Source of the DNA: Spartobacteria bacterium
Lineage (GTDB): Bacteria; Verrucomicrobiota; Verrucomicrobiia; Chthoniobacterales; Chthoniobacteraceae
Reading direction: 5' to 3'
DNA: 61,070 nucleotides
Assembly (NCBI GenBank): GCA_021324395.1
Contig: JAJPJG010000026.1
Coordinates: forward strand, 1 to 61,070
Below, one piece after another: positions 10,001 to 16,714 of this stretch. The translations under genes were made by a program, and so were the position numbers. The stretch's first letter is position 1, and each line of letters begins with the position of its first letter. A model generated the notes under the pieces. That model worked only from the letters and a program-made list of their open reading frames with translations, was not told where the DNA came from and ran no database searches.

Positions 10001-10541
10001 TTAAGCTCACGAGCTCCTGCTGGAACGTTCCGCCGTAGCCGTTGCTGATATCGTCATACGCGCTCATGCGCGGCGCGCGCTTCCAGCCACCGGGCTGCGA
10101 GTTGTCCGCCCAGACGTGAAAATCGTTCGGCTTCATCCCGGGATAGCTGCGGTAATCCGGCCCGTTGCCGTTATGGTTGATCACGATGTCCGGGTAAATC
10201 TTCACATCGGAATCGTGCAAATTATCCACCATGTTCCGGAGGTCGCCGCGCGTGCCGTAGCGCGTCGCCAGCGTGCCGCGCTGCGGGACGTCGCCGAGGT
10301 CAAACCGGTCGTAAAGGCTGTAGCCGACGTTGCCCCACTTGATCGTTCCCGCCTCCGGCGACTTGCATGGCGGCGGCGTCCAGATCGCATCGTAGCCAAA
10401 CTCCGCGATCTCCGGGATGCGCAGGTAAATCTCGTTCCAGTCCGACTCGAAATACTGGAGCACCGCCTCGGCGTCTGAATGGCGGACGGTGACGAGCAGC
10501 GCCAGCGCAAAAGCGGCGAGCCGGAAAATGAATCGGTTCAT
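4080..10541 (-). CDS. Giant secreted alpha-amylase-family protein with two GH13 catalytic domains
   Basis: A 2153-residue exported protein predicted to cleave alpha-glucans outside the cytoplasm. A signal peptide spans about residues 1-24. The first GH13 barrel (about 25-520) has the nucleophile Asp252 in 'DGFRLDAAKH', the acid/base Glu307 in 'NFSEIF' and Asp370 in 'VQSHDQ'. A long middle part (about 530-1240) holds Ig-like or carbohydrate-binding-like modules and a calcium-type 'DSDGDGLPDD' segment near residue 884. A second GH13 barrel follows, with 'GIDGMRCDF' near 1660, 'MAESLDG' near 1692 and 'TSHDE' near 1776. The C-terminus carries another 'ADPDKDGMTN' calcium repeat, 'NPLDPTS' and a terminal beta-sandwich. 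Both barrels keep the catalytic triad. Long antisense open frames here are composition artefacts. The exact linkage specificity (amylase or pullulanase) is unknown. Confidence 0.93.
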   Translation of the reverse strand: MNRFIFRLAAFALALLVTVRHSDAEAVLQYFESDWNEIYLRIPEIAEFGYDAIWTPPPCKSPEAGTIKWGNVGYSLYDRFDLGDVPQRGTLATRYGTRGDLRNMVDNLHDSDVKIYPDIVINHNGNGPDYRSYPGMKPNDFHVWADNSQPGGWKRAPRMSAYDDISNGYGGTFQQELVSLMDIVTEPDGRFSTGAPNYTAEPAPFIRHPGQYDKYPYNAPGSQLPAENVRQMLGRWAAWLGNAMDYDGFRLDAAKHVVREFFGDPNAGFLHEAQYNFAQRRGLTFDATNTDQFKNDIRRKQMLNFSEIFSGASSTFDYWRQGNVKMRYLDFPQKINLLDNAFNNSTLATLGTLGTALDPTEGVMFVQSHDQSAPTKLQLGYAYILTHTGVPIVYFSGNNISWSDYNTKTWVKPGTGDALGDYDGVITNLVYIHNQFARGREWNRWSENNYYAYERYDDANGNAQPDSGEATLLVALNASGSDQTRTVATSFPNGTVLHDYTGNNGNDVTVSNAQATITVPARGGQGFVCYAPYVATPVGEPVRFLQNGTQVGTMNWVVPGGRDAAPKARTIPRVTGNSVDIEVDYNDPAGSYVDNVIVRWGQGRNVNNAVTQFGGNDMIACGYQQATYVGPAGKWKFTADLTNVPEGLHVIKARAFTHRAAGQSAIFQTFSKVVYVDRTGPSLAINLPATVNGDAVATITNDDKSAGKIEAQIDGGAWQNAAQVMRGTWKYNVTGLGAGTHTLTIRAHEYDNGSPQAEINSSTASQNFTVSTSGPNIAMNWSEGQSIYLPFPQTTITVDAGVTAGSVRMWWDGYEQVGLSGTGTISHTFDGRYTSGGVADRLYGAFINGTHFFEAEVTVNGQTKRVCRTVVFNLYGQNMVDSDGDGLPDDIEWPGVLAGINPNTVIPGDTNQDTIPNFGETWTQLNPLNQDTFYSGSWDGDHFGVSATGSGASNLDKVRQGFLQFGDPYHFNIYNTGSQPNLSAAQQASWNLVSAGGTNSLAITYRPNFGPLKNVSAIYVRASVDGGTAQNFAMTFSANGAWNYNFAVPSGAHNVTLVFQNANGSTTDASASYANINVNVTPHVFVMDGQFDSANYEIANSGMKILAAVKGTKLYVATWSPKGGANDHFLFVTDQFGNSEVAPWAKAGTIHFNKATKPWLVGESVTASGSNYNSFVNGGTMGISAIGANGQALEGEIDLQEVFGSVPKVIYLAAVAYGTSDGGTINSQCPVAWSGDNNLQITEFQPVATDSIRDEDLDGYFDNGKPTMETVVNGNTADANYGLRRFFIDELMKETAQVTVNLYPNIAPNAAITNVELVTNLNRRNFATIDDNLDAATPTSQTYYRSYPMTPNGNGGYTVTLPVMRCGVYRINARYRVNAGPWIYYTDHAQRRDCVAVVSPRKAQSATMYEINPMVVEATGTTQATRSTFRDLYTANTDRPDIINNGHFTGLGVNTLWLQPVHPIGDPSATGSPFVPGSPYAVRDYWSVNPLLGADNTPAGALNEFTTFVQQMDNIGVNLMVDATFNHCAPDAVFGQGGADLFGFDPNTKISDMRPQWFSKTGNYDQPATSGTDMAVAPDRSDFGKWTDVRDFYFGSYDALVKTASDADQDDYLLERDDIAPLSSTTRELWQYFAYYPVYWLTKTGCPPGTPPEQSYKGIDGMRCDFAQGLPSKFWEYCINKTRTVKWDFLFMAESLDGFRAVNGSNRHGVGYRSARQFDILNENIVFYWRDQFFAYPANGAGSAGTANPTTFPTFKAYDDRRNAYDNVVLLNNLTSHDEVFPSNDPYSIFQAYAEVSALDGIPMLLYGQEAGAKNDAATYAFSGVANANNNWDIYELNFGKSIPNFKTFNSMRKVWQNRDWNLQTLYSRVNNARKNSPALRSQNVYFLSRTDTGTYDPDMFAVAKFQDAGASAAWQDTVFAFVNNNYTASSTRWATFNLNALATSGSNRFGIAPSHTYNLVNLIAADPTAHVWATDRTGTDVIANGITVGLTTSVTTGGQAQYLKLIDTSESHAGQPNPYNATSTLNDGIPDAWKQQYGFSLTDPKVANADPDKDGMTNLQEFLAGTNPLDPTSKLACSTSAVSGEGMDLTWTSTPGCDYRVRHSSDLVTWSDVLDTTNTPVVITADSTQSTTHITLPNNTGQRMFFRVELKR

Positions 10542-10677
10542 AGGGGGAACAACACGCTACCGCATCCTCGCCGCAATGAGATTACCGCGTTTGTTGCACG
10601 GTTGAACCAGCGCGACCGCCTCGATGAACAGCTCGTCTGCTGCCTTCCTCCGAGCCGGTCAAGTCCTGTAAGTCGTG

Positions 10678-12552
10678 TTACGGGTCTTTCGCCGCATTGG
10701 CGATCACCGCACCGGTCAGTGCCGGCATCGTGACCTGCATCGTTTGGCCGTCGCTTTTCGCTTCGAGAACGCCTTCATTGCTAGCGAAGACGATGACCGG
10801 TGACTCGAATGCGATCGGGATTTTCAGCGTCTGCGGTTTTTCGCTACGGTTAAACGCGACGACAACTTTCTGTTTTTTGTTGCTGCGAAGGAAGGCGAAC
10901 GTCCCGGCATTGTCGTCGCTGGCGAGCGATGCGTAATCGCCGCGATCGAATACCGATTGCGCGCGTCGCAGCGTGATCGCATTTTTGTAAAAGCGAAACA
11001 GCTCGGCGTCGAAGTTGTTGTCGTCGGGCTCATGCGGAATGCCACGGGGGTCGATCGCTTGCGGATCGAATTTCATGTCAGGCCAGACCATCGGCATGCG
11101 GCAATCGGGATCGTGCCCGCCCCACATGCCTGCTTCGTCGCCGTAATAAATCATCGGCGCGCCGACGTAGGTCATTTGGAAAAGCACGACAAGCCGCTGG
11201 ATGGCGCGTTCGCGCGCGTCGGGCTTGCGGATTTTGTAATTGGCAAAATGCGCGTCGTTGTTTTCGTTGAAGGAAATCGCACCGGCATCCTTGTAGGTCG
11301 CGAGATCGCGGTTGACGATCATCGACGCGAGCCGATCGGTGTCGTGCGAGTCGGTGAGGTTTTGCATGACGTATTGCACCGGCCTCGGAAAGGCGTTGCG
11401 GCGCTCGTCGAGAAGCTGCGCGAGCTGTGATGGCGCGATGCGATTGTCAATGAGGTAGCCTTTTAGCGGAATGGCGAACGCGTGGTAATTCATGCACGCC
11501 GAAAAATGGCAATCGGCGATGAACTTCGACGCGTCTTTCCAAATCTCGGCGGTCGTGTAGGCATTCGGGTTCAGCGTGCGGACGAGATCATTCCAGTCAG
11601 CCCAGAATTTCGGCGGACGCTCATCGGCGACATCGAGCCGCCAGCCATCGATGCCGGCGCTGACATCGCCATTCGGCTGCATCCATCGTTTCGTGGCCTC
11701 GAAAATGTAAGCCTTCGGGCCGGGCGCCATGTCGGTGCGGTCGGCGTTCGCGGCGAAAACGGGAAGCGTTTTGTGTCCCCACCAGCCTTTGTAGTCGAAC
11801 TCGTTGCGCTTCGTCGCGGGATCGTCGAACGACGTGATGACATACCAGTCTTTGTAGGGCGAGTTCTGTTGGTTGATACGCAGATCCTTGAATGCAAAAA
11901 AATCGCGACCGGTGTGATTGAAGACGCCGTCGAGGATAACGTGCATGCCGCGTTTGTGCGCTTGTTTTACAATCTCTAAAAACAATTTGTCCGCCGCGGT
12001 CCACTGCCACGTCTTCGGATCGGCCGTTTCCTTTTCCATCAAAGCGAGATCGCTGCGCGGATCGGGACCGAAAAACGGATCGATGTGGTGATACGTGTTG
12101 CCGTCGTATTTGTGCAGCGAGCGCGAGTAGAATAGCGGGTTGAAATAGATCGCGTTGATGCCGAGGTCCGCGAGGTAATCGAGCTTGTCGAGCACGCCCT
12201 GCAAGTCGCCACCGTAACGCCGGTCAAACACGCCGTGCCTGTAAAAATTCGGCGCGGGATCGGGATCGTTCGGCTTGTCCTGCTCGGTCTCCCAATCATC
12301 GCGCGCATACCAGTCGCCGGTCCATCTCGTCACGTGCCACTTTTCCGATGGCGTGATCGGCCACTCCAGCGACTCGCGCGTTGGATCATTCTTCGGATCG
12401 CCGTTGCGGAATCGCTCGGGAAAAATTTGATACCAAATCGCGTCGCGCGCCCAATCGGGCGCGAATTTCGCCGCGGTTTCGTCGTCTTGTGCGAAGAGCA
12501 CGAAACCGTTCAACAACAGCGACGCGAAAACTATGTGCGAGGACAGTTTCAT
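10678..12552 (-). CDS. Secreted GH13 alpha-glucan hydrolase (neopullulanase/cyclomaltodextrinase-like)
   Basis: This 624-residue glycoside hydrolase family 13 enzyme has a signal peptide of about 21 residues ending before 'QDDE'. The barrel shows region I 'VILDGVFNHTG' (206-215), region II 'GIDGWRLDVADE' with nucleophile Asp307, region III 'TAEIW' with acid/base Glu336, and region IV 'LTDSHDTDR' with Asp404. The wording of regions II and IV and the 'YFNPLFYSRSLHKYD' stretch are typical of the neopullulanase/cyclomaltodextrinase branch, which also accepts maltodextrins, although that branch is often cytoplasmic. A C-terminal beta domain ends near 'ALTGAVIANAAKDP'. It lies 136 bp upstream of the giant amylase on the same strand and is divergent from a sugar permease, so the three probably form one starch-use locus. 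Confidence 0.93.
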   Translation of the reverse strand: MKLSSHIVFASLLLNGFVLFAQDDETAAKFAPDWARDAIWYQIFPERFRNGDPKNDPTRESLEWPITPSEKWHVTRWTGDWYARDDWETEQDKPNDPDPAPNFYRHGVFDRRYGGDLQGVLDKLDYLADLGINAIYFNPLFYSRSLHKYDGNTYHHIDPFFGPDPRSDLALMEKETADPKTWQWTAADKLFLEIVKQAHKRGMHVILDGVFNHTGRDFFAFKDLRINQQNSPYKDWYVITSFDDPATKRNEFDYKGWWGHKTLPVFAANADRTDMAPGPKAYIFEATKRWMQPNGDVSAGIDGWRLDVADERPPKFWADWNDLVRTLNPNAYTTAEIWKDASKFIADCHFSACMNYHAFAIPLKGYLIDNRIAPSQLAQLLDERRNAFPRPVQYVMQNLTDSHDTDRLASMIVNRDLATYKDAGAISFNENNDAHFANYKIRKPDARERAIQRLVVLFQMTYVGAPMIYYGDEAGMWGGHDPDCRMPMVWPDMKFDPQAIDPRGIPHEPDDNNFDAELFRFYKNAITLRRAQSVFDRGDYASLASDDNAGTFAFLRSNKKQKVVVAFNRSEKPQTLKIPIAFESPVIVFASNEGVLEAKSDGQTMQVTMPALTGAVIANAAKDP

Positions 12553-12637
12553 TTTGTTAACTACATCGGAGATTCCGTTGTCCGCGGCAAATTGAAAATG
12601 GCCGGCGGTCAGTAAATCCGTTCAAAGCATTCCCACC

Positions 12638-13999
12638 ATGAACAAACCACGTCTCTCCTTTTGGCAAATCTGGAACATGAGCTTCGGCTTTTTCGGCATT
12701 CAATTCGGCTGGGGCCTGCAAATGGGAAACATGTCGGCGATCTATGAATATCTCGGCGCGAGCGAAAGCGCGCTGCCGCTGCTCTGGCTCGCCGCGCCGC
12801 TCACCGGCTTGATCATTCAGCCAATCATCGGGCACATGAGTGATCGCACGTGGGGACGGCTCGGCCGCAGGCGTCCGTATTTTTTAAGCGGCGCGATCCT
12901 CGCATCGCTCGCGCTGCTTGCGATGCCGCACAGCGGCGTGTTGTGGATGGCCGCGGGTTTGCTCTGGATTCTCGATGCGTCGGTGAATGTGAGCATGGAG
13001 CCGTTCCGCGCGTTCGTCGCCGATTTGCTGCCGGATGAGCAACGCACGGTCGGCTTCGCGATGCAAAGCGTGTTCATCGGCGCGGGCGCGGTGCTCGCAT
13101 CGAAGCTGCCCGGCTGGCTGCACGATTGGGGCATCAGCATCAAGACAACCGCGGCGCATCCGATTCCGCAGACCGTTATCACGGCGTTTACGGTCGGCGC
13201 ATTCGTCTTTTTTCTCGCGGTGCTCTGGACGATCGCCACGACGAAGGAATATCCGCCGGAAGACATGGATATTTTAAAACAAAAACAAGCCGAAGGCTTC
13301 GGCGAAATCTGGACGGCCGTTCGCGAAATGCCGACGCGAATGAAGCAGCTCGCTGTGGTGCAATTTTTCACGTGGATGGCGCTGTTTTGCATGTGGATTT
13401 TTTTCAGCGTCGCCGTCGCGCGAAACATCATGGGCGCGACCGACACGCATTCGGAGCTTTACGAGCGCGGCATCAACCTGGCGCGCGATTGCTTCGCGCA
13501 ATACAACTTCGTCGCGTTTATCGCGGCGATGGGTTTTCTCTGGCTCGGCCGCGTGATGAGCGCGAAATGGATTCACGTGATTTCACTGCTGCTTGGCGGG
13601 ATCGGCCTTGCGAGCATCGGAGTCATTCGCGAGCCGTGGATGCTACTGACTGCGTTCGTCGGCGTCGGTATTGCATGGGCGTCAATCTTGTCCATGCCTT
13701 ACGCAATGCTCTCGAGTGCGCTGCCGCCGGAGCGCATGGGCGTTTACATGGGCATTTTCAATTTCTTCATAGTCATCCCGCAAATCCTCGTCGCGATCAT
13801 CATCAGTCGCGTGATGGAGCATTTTCCGCAGGTTAACAGATTGAGCGCGGTTGTTTTTGGCGGCTTTTGCATGATCGTTGCCGCGATCGTTACGCTGTTC
13901 GTTCCGAGCACGAATGTCGCGCCGCGCCGCTTGCAGGAAGCTGCGGAAAAAGAAGGGATGCTGCCGACGGCGACACCGCCGGAAAGCCCGCTGCCGTAA
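12638..13999 (+). CDS. Maltose/sucrose-type sugar permease (GPH/SLC45-like MFS transporter)
   Basis: A 453-residue inner-membrane transporter with about twelve hydrophobic segments. It carries the 'GHMSDRTWGRLGRRRPYF' loop between the second and third helices, characteristic of the glycoside-pentoside-hexuronide and SLC45 sucrose/maltose symporters. It probably brings maltose or short maltodextrins, released by the neighbouring secreted GH13 enzymes, into the cell with protons. The ATG at 12638 follows an 85-bp divergent gap shared with the GH13 gene at 10678-12552. The C-terminal 40 residues are charged and Pro-rich, likely cytoplasmic. Its stop is four bases from the stop of the convergent kinase gene. 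Substrate is inferred from neighbours plus the loop motif. Confidence 0.88.
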   Translation: MNKPRLSFWQIWNMSFGFFGIQFGWGLQMGNMSAIYEYLGASESALPLLWLAAPLTGLIIQPIIGHMSDRTWGRLGRRRPYFLSGAILASLALLAMPHSGVLWMAAGLLWILDASVNVSMEPFRAFVADLLPDEQRTVGFAMQSVFIGAGAVLASKLPGWLHDWGISIKTTAAHPIPQTVITAFTVGAFVFFLAVLWTIATTKEYPPEDMDILKQKQAEGFGEIWTAVREMPTRMKQLAVVQFFTWMALFCMWIFFSVAVARNIMGATDTHSELYERGINLARDCFAQYNFVAFIAAMGFLWLGRVMSAKWIHVISLLLGGIGLASIGVIREPWMLLTAFVGVGIAWASILSMPYAMLSSALPPERMGVYMGIFNFFIVIPQILVAIIISRVMEHFPQVNRLSAVVFGGFCMIVAAIVTLFVPSTNVAPRRLQEAAEKEGMLPTATPPESPLP

Positions 14000-14009
14000 A
14001 CGCTACGGC
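13993..14009. terminator. Short GC-rich hairpin over two convergent stop codons
   Basis: The arms GCCGTA (13993-13998) and TACGGC (14004-14009) surround a five-base loop AACGC. The arms contain both the stop of the sugar permease and the stop of the convergent kinase, so the hairpin could act in both directions. There is no clear run of T on either side, so this is a weak call. Confidence 0.25.
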
Positions 14010-15271
14010 CGCGTTTGCACGCAAATGGTGAAGGTCGAACCCGCGCCGTGTTTTGTGTGCAGGTGAATCGCGCCGTTCGCTTCACGAACAAGCCGTTTAA
14101 CGATCGAAAGACCGAGTCCTGTGCCTTTGTCGGCGGCCTTGGTCGTGAATTGGGTCTCGAACATTTTGCCGAGAATCTCCGGCGGAATGCCCGGGCCATT
14201 GTCCTGCACGGAAATCGCGAGGATCGGCGCGCGATTGAGAAAACCTTCGCGGTTGATGAACCGCTCTTCGCTGCTGTCCTTGAATTGATTTAGATCGAGC
14301 GGATAAACGAGCCGTTGCGCGCGAATCTCGACGCGATGCGCTTTGTCGCTGCTTTGCAGCGCGTTGATCGTGAGGTTCAGCAGAATTTGCAAAAGATCGG
14401 TGCCATTGATCTCGGCGACGACATCCTCCGCCATCTCGTGAATCGCAAGCTGATGTCCGCGCGTGCTAGGATGCCGGACGAGCAGTTCTTTCAAATCGCT
14501 CAAAATCTGATTCACGCTAACGCGCGTCGGCTCGACTGCGCCTTCACGTAAAAACGAGAGATAACGCCGCGAAATTTCAAAACAGCGTCCCACTTGATTT
14601 GTCAGTTTGTTAAGATCGCCCTTGATCGTCTCGAGCTTCTCGCCGTCGACACTCGCGGCGTTTTCGATCGCGCGATTGATCATCTCGATGAAGCCGGAAA
14701 TTACCGTCAACGGGCCGTTGATATCGTGCAGCACGCTCGCGTAAATCTCGCCTTTCGTGCGGCTCATTTCCTCCTTCAATTTCTGGTCTTCGATCTCGCG
14801 CTGCAACGCGTGCAGAGTCTGGTTTGTGCTCTGCAGATTCATCGCGACCTGATGCTTCTCGCGCGCACGTGCCACCGCCGCGCGCATAGTCGGAATGTCA
14901 AACGGCTTATTTAAATAATCGCAAGCACCGTATCGCAGAGCCTGTCGCGCGGTCTCGATCGTTTCATACGCGGTGAGCATGATCACCTCGATCGTCGGGT
15001 TCAGTTCCTTGATCTTGCGCAGCACTTCGACGCCGGACATTCCGGGCATCAAAATGTCGAGGATCGCGACATCGATTTGGTTGTTTTTCGCGTGCTCAAC
15101 AGCTTGCGGACCGTCGCTCGCGAGCAGGACGTTGTATTCGTCCTTGAAGATGATTTTGACAGACTGCCGCGGGCCTTCCTCGTCATCAACCACGAGCAGC
15201 GTCGGCTTCGGCCCGGTGCGGGTTTCTTTTTGCGGTTTAGAAATGGTATCCAACGGAGAAGGTGATGGCAT
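14003..15271 (-). CDS. Receiver domain fused to histidine kinase (REC-HisKA-HATPase)
   Basis: A 422-residue soluble signalling protein. An N-terminal receiver domain (about 24-140) keeps the acidic pair in 'VVDDEEG', phospho-acceptor Asp72 in 'LDILMPG' and the Lys in 'NKPFD'. A coiled linker (about 140-175) leads to the H-box 'VLHDINGP' with His182, a dimerisation helix, and a HATPase domain with N-box 'NLTINAL', G1 'DNGPGI' and G2 'GTGLGLS'. The order receiver-then-kinase means it receives phosphate from another kinase and then acts as a kinase; there is no DNA-binding output. Its ATG lies 35 bp inside the end of the upstream fadL-like gene, suggesting translational coupling. The stimulus is unknown. 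Confidence 0.92.
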   Translation of the reverse strand: MPSPSPLDTISKPQKETRTGPKPTLLVVDDEEGPRQSVKIIFKDEYNVLLASDGPQAVEHAKNNQIDVAILDILMPGMSGVEVLRKIKELNPTIEVIMLTAYETIETARQALRYGACDYLNKPFDIPTMRAAVARAREKHQVAMNLQSTNQTLHALQREIEDQKLKEEMSRTKGEIYASVLHDINGPLTVISGFIEMINRAIENAASVDGEKLETIKGDLNKLTNQVGRCFEISRRYLSFLREGAVEPTRVSVNQILSDLKELLVRHPSTRGHQLAIHEMAEDVVAEINGTDLLQILLNLTINALQSSDKAHRVEIRAQRLVYPLDLNQFKDSSEERFINREGFLNRAPILAISVQDNGPGIPPEILGKMFETQFTTKAADKGTGLGLSIVKRLVREANGAIHLHTKHGAGSTFTICVQTRP

Positions 15272-16628
15272 GACTTATAAAGCGATACCGTCCATCTGCA
15301 AGTGTATCGTTGTCGATCGTGCGCTTCGGTCCGTAGGTAAGTTGATACGCGACATCCCAGTCGATCTTGTTGCTCATGCTCTGGCCAATGCCGAGGCTGA
15401 AGAAGTGGTGATTTGAGTCCGGCACGGATGGCTGGAAGCTTTCGTTCGGCACCGAGTTTTGCGCGTAGCCGTAGCCGCCGCTCAGGCGGAAGCCGTTGTC
15501 GAATTTGCGCGTGGCGCCAAACTCAAAAATCCACGAGCTGCGCCAGTTGAAAGGAAGGTCGAACGTCTGGCCATCTTTCTGGTGCAGTTTTACTGTGTTT
15601 AACGAATCCCAATCAGTGTAATCGGCATCGACCTCGAGGTTCCACTGCGGTGTAGGCCGGAACGAATAGCCGAACGTGACGACCTGCGGCATGCGGAATT
15701 TCGCGTCGGCCTCCTGCATTGGTCCGAGGTCCTCGACGAAACCGCCCGGCGGAACGCCCGCGGCTGCGAGCCCGGCGGCGAACTGCGCTTCCGCTTTCGC
15801 AATCAATTGTGCTTTGATCGCCGGCGGCAAAGGCGCGCTGTTAATCTGCTGTTCGATCGCGTCCACTTTTGCGCGCGCCGCGGCAACTTGCTGATTGCCC
15901 GCATGCGCGGCATGGCGTTCCTTGTCGGAAAGTATCGCTTTCGTGTGGCCTTCGAAATCGATCGAAACGCCGCTGCGATACGTGATGCCGAACGAGTGCT
16001 GCGCTGTCGGTTTCCACAAAATGCCCGCGTTGAATCCACCGGAAAGCCCCGAACCTTTAAAACGGAATTGGTCGCCGCCGCCGAATTCCGGTCCAAGGAT
16101 GCCCTGCCGCAAATCGAGTTCGCCGTAGTTGATCGTCGCGCCAAAAGCGACGGAAAGTGTGCGCGTGACTTGCAGCGCGATGACAGGATTCGCAGTGATC
16201 GTTTCGAGCTTGCCATATGTAGTGATCTGCCGGAACGGGCCGTTTTCAGGCCACTTCATTTCGAGTCCGAATGGTGAGTAAAAGCCGAGACCGAATGTGA
16301 AGGGCCAGTCTTTTGGGCGCATCGTATAAAAGCTTTGCGGCACGAATGACCATTTGTGGTGCGCGTCAAACGAGTCGCCCCCCTTTTCCGGGTAATAATC
16401 GACGTCGAGATTTACCGAGTAAACGCCGAGTCGCGCAGTCAAATTGTCGAGCTGAGTGATGCCCGCAGGGTTGTAATAAATCGCTGACGGATTGTCAGCG
16501 GTCGCGACGAATGCGTCAGCACGCGCGGTCGCGGCGGCGTCCTGGTCGAGCAGACGAACGCCAAGCGCGAAGCCCATCGACGGTGTCAGAGCGGCAGCAG
16601 TAATGATTGGGAGGAGGCGGATTTTCAT
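15237..16628 (-). CDS. FadL-family outer-membrane transport protein
   Basis: This 463-residue protein is a predicted outer-membrane beta-barrel of the FadL/TodX/OmpP1 family, which passes hydrophobic compounds such as long-chain fatty acids or aromatics. A signal peptide ends near residue 21, and the mature N-terminus has the family hatch segment 'ATADNPSAIYYNPAGITQL'. The remainder alternates hydrophobic and polar residues and ends with Phe ('VGYHF'), the usual barrel C-terminus. A charged, Ala-rich, probably helical insert (roughly residues 235-300) interrupts the barrel. The gene follows the REC-GAF kinase after 82 bp and overlaps the next kinase gene by 35 bp, so it sits inside a signalling block. 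The transported molecule is unknown. Confidence 0.9.
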   Translation of the reverse strand: MKIRLLPIITAAALTPSMGFALGVRLLDQDAAATARADAFVATADNPSAIYYNPAGITQLDNLTARLGVYSVNLDVDYYPEKGGDSFDAHHKWSFVPQSFYTMRPKDWPFTFGLGFYSPFGLEMKWPENGPFRQITTYGKLETITANPVIALQVTRTLSVAFGATINYGELDLRQGILGPEFGGGDQFRFKGSGLSGGFNAGILWKPTAQHSFGITYRSGVSIDFEGHTKAILSDKERHAAHAGNQQVAAARAKVDAIEQQINSAPLPPAIKAQLIAKAEAQFAAGLAAAGVPPGGFVEDLGPMQEADAKFRMPQVVTFGYSFRPTPQWNLEVDADYTDWDSLNTVKLHQKDGQTFDLPFNWRSSWIFEFGATRKFDNGFRLSGGYGYAQNSVPNESFQPSVPDSNHHFFSLGIGQSMSNKIDWDVAYQLTYGPKRTIDNDTLADGRYRFISHAITFSVGYHF

Positions 16629-16646
16629 AAATGAGAGTTTTTAAGC

Positions 16647-16661
16647 AGCACAACGCGTGCT
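16647..16661. promoter_or_regulatory. Inverted repeat in the fadL leader
   Basis: AGCAC (16647-16651) and GTGCT (16657-16661) form a 5-bp-arm inverted repeat with a 5-base spacer, 19 bases upstream of the fadL-like start codon. It could be an operator or a leader hairpin. The arms are short, so chance is possible. Confidence 0.2.
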
Positions 16662-16693
16662 AAACAATGCATGGCAAAAGAAAAAGATAATTT

Positions 16694-16714
16694 TTGATTA
16701 ATGTCGTTAATCAA
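16694..16714. terminator. AT-rich inverted repeat between kinase and fadL genes
   Basis: TTGATTAA (16694-16701) and TTAATCAA (16707-16714) are perfect 8-bp arms around TGTCG. On the minus strand the hairpin begins in the stop codon of the REC-GAF kinase and is followed by AAATTATCTTTTTC, a loose T-rich tract. It could be a weak intrinsic terminator for the upstream operon, or an operator for the downstream fadL-like gene. The arms are AT-rich and thus weak as RNA. Confidence 0.35.
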
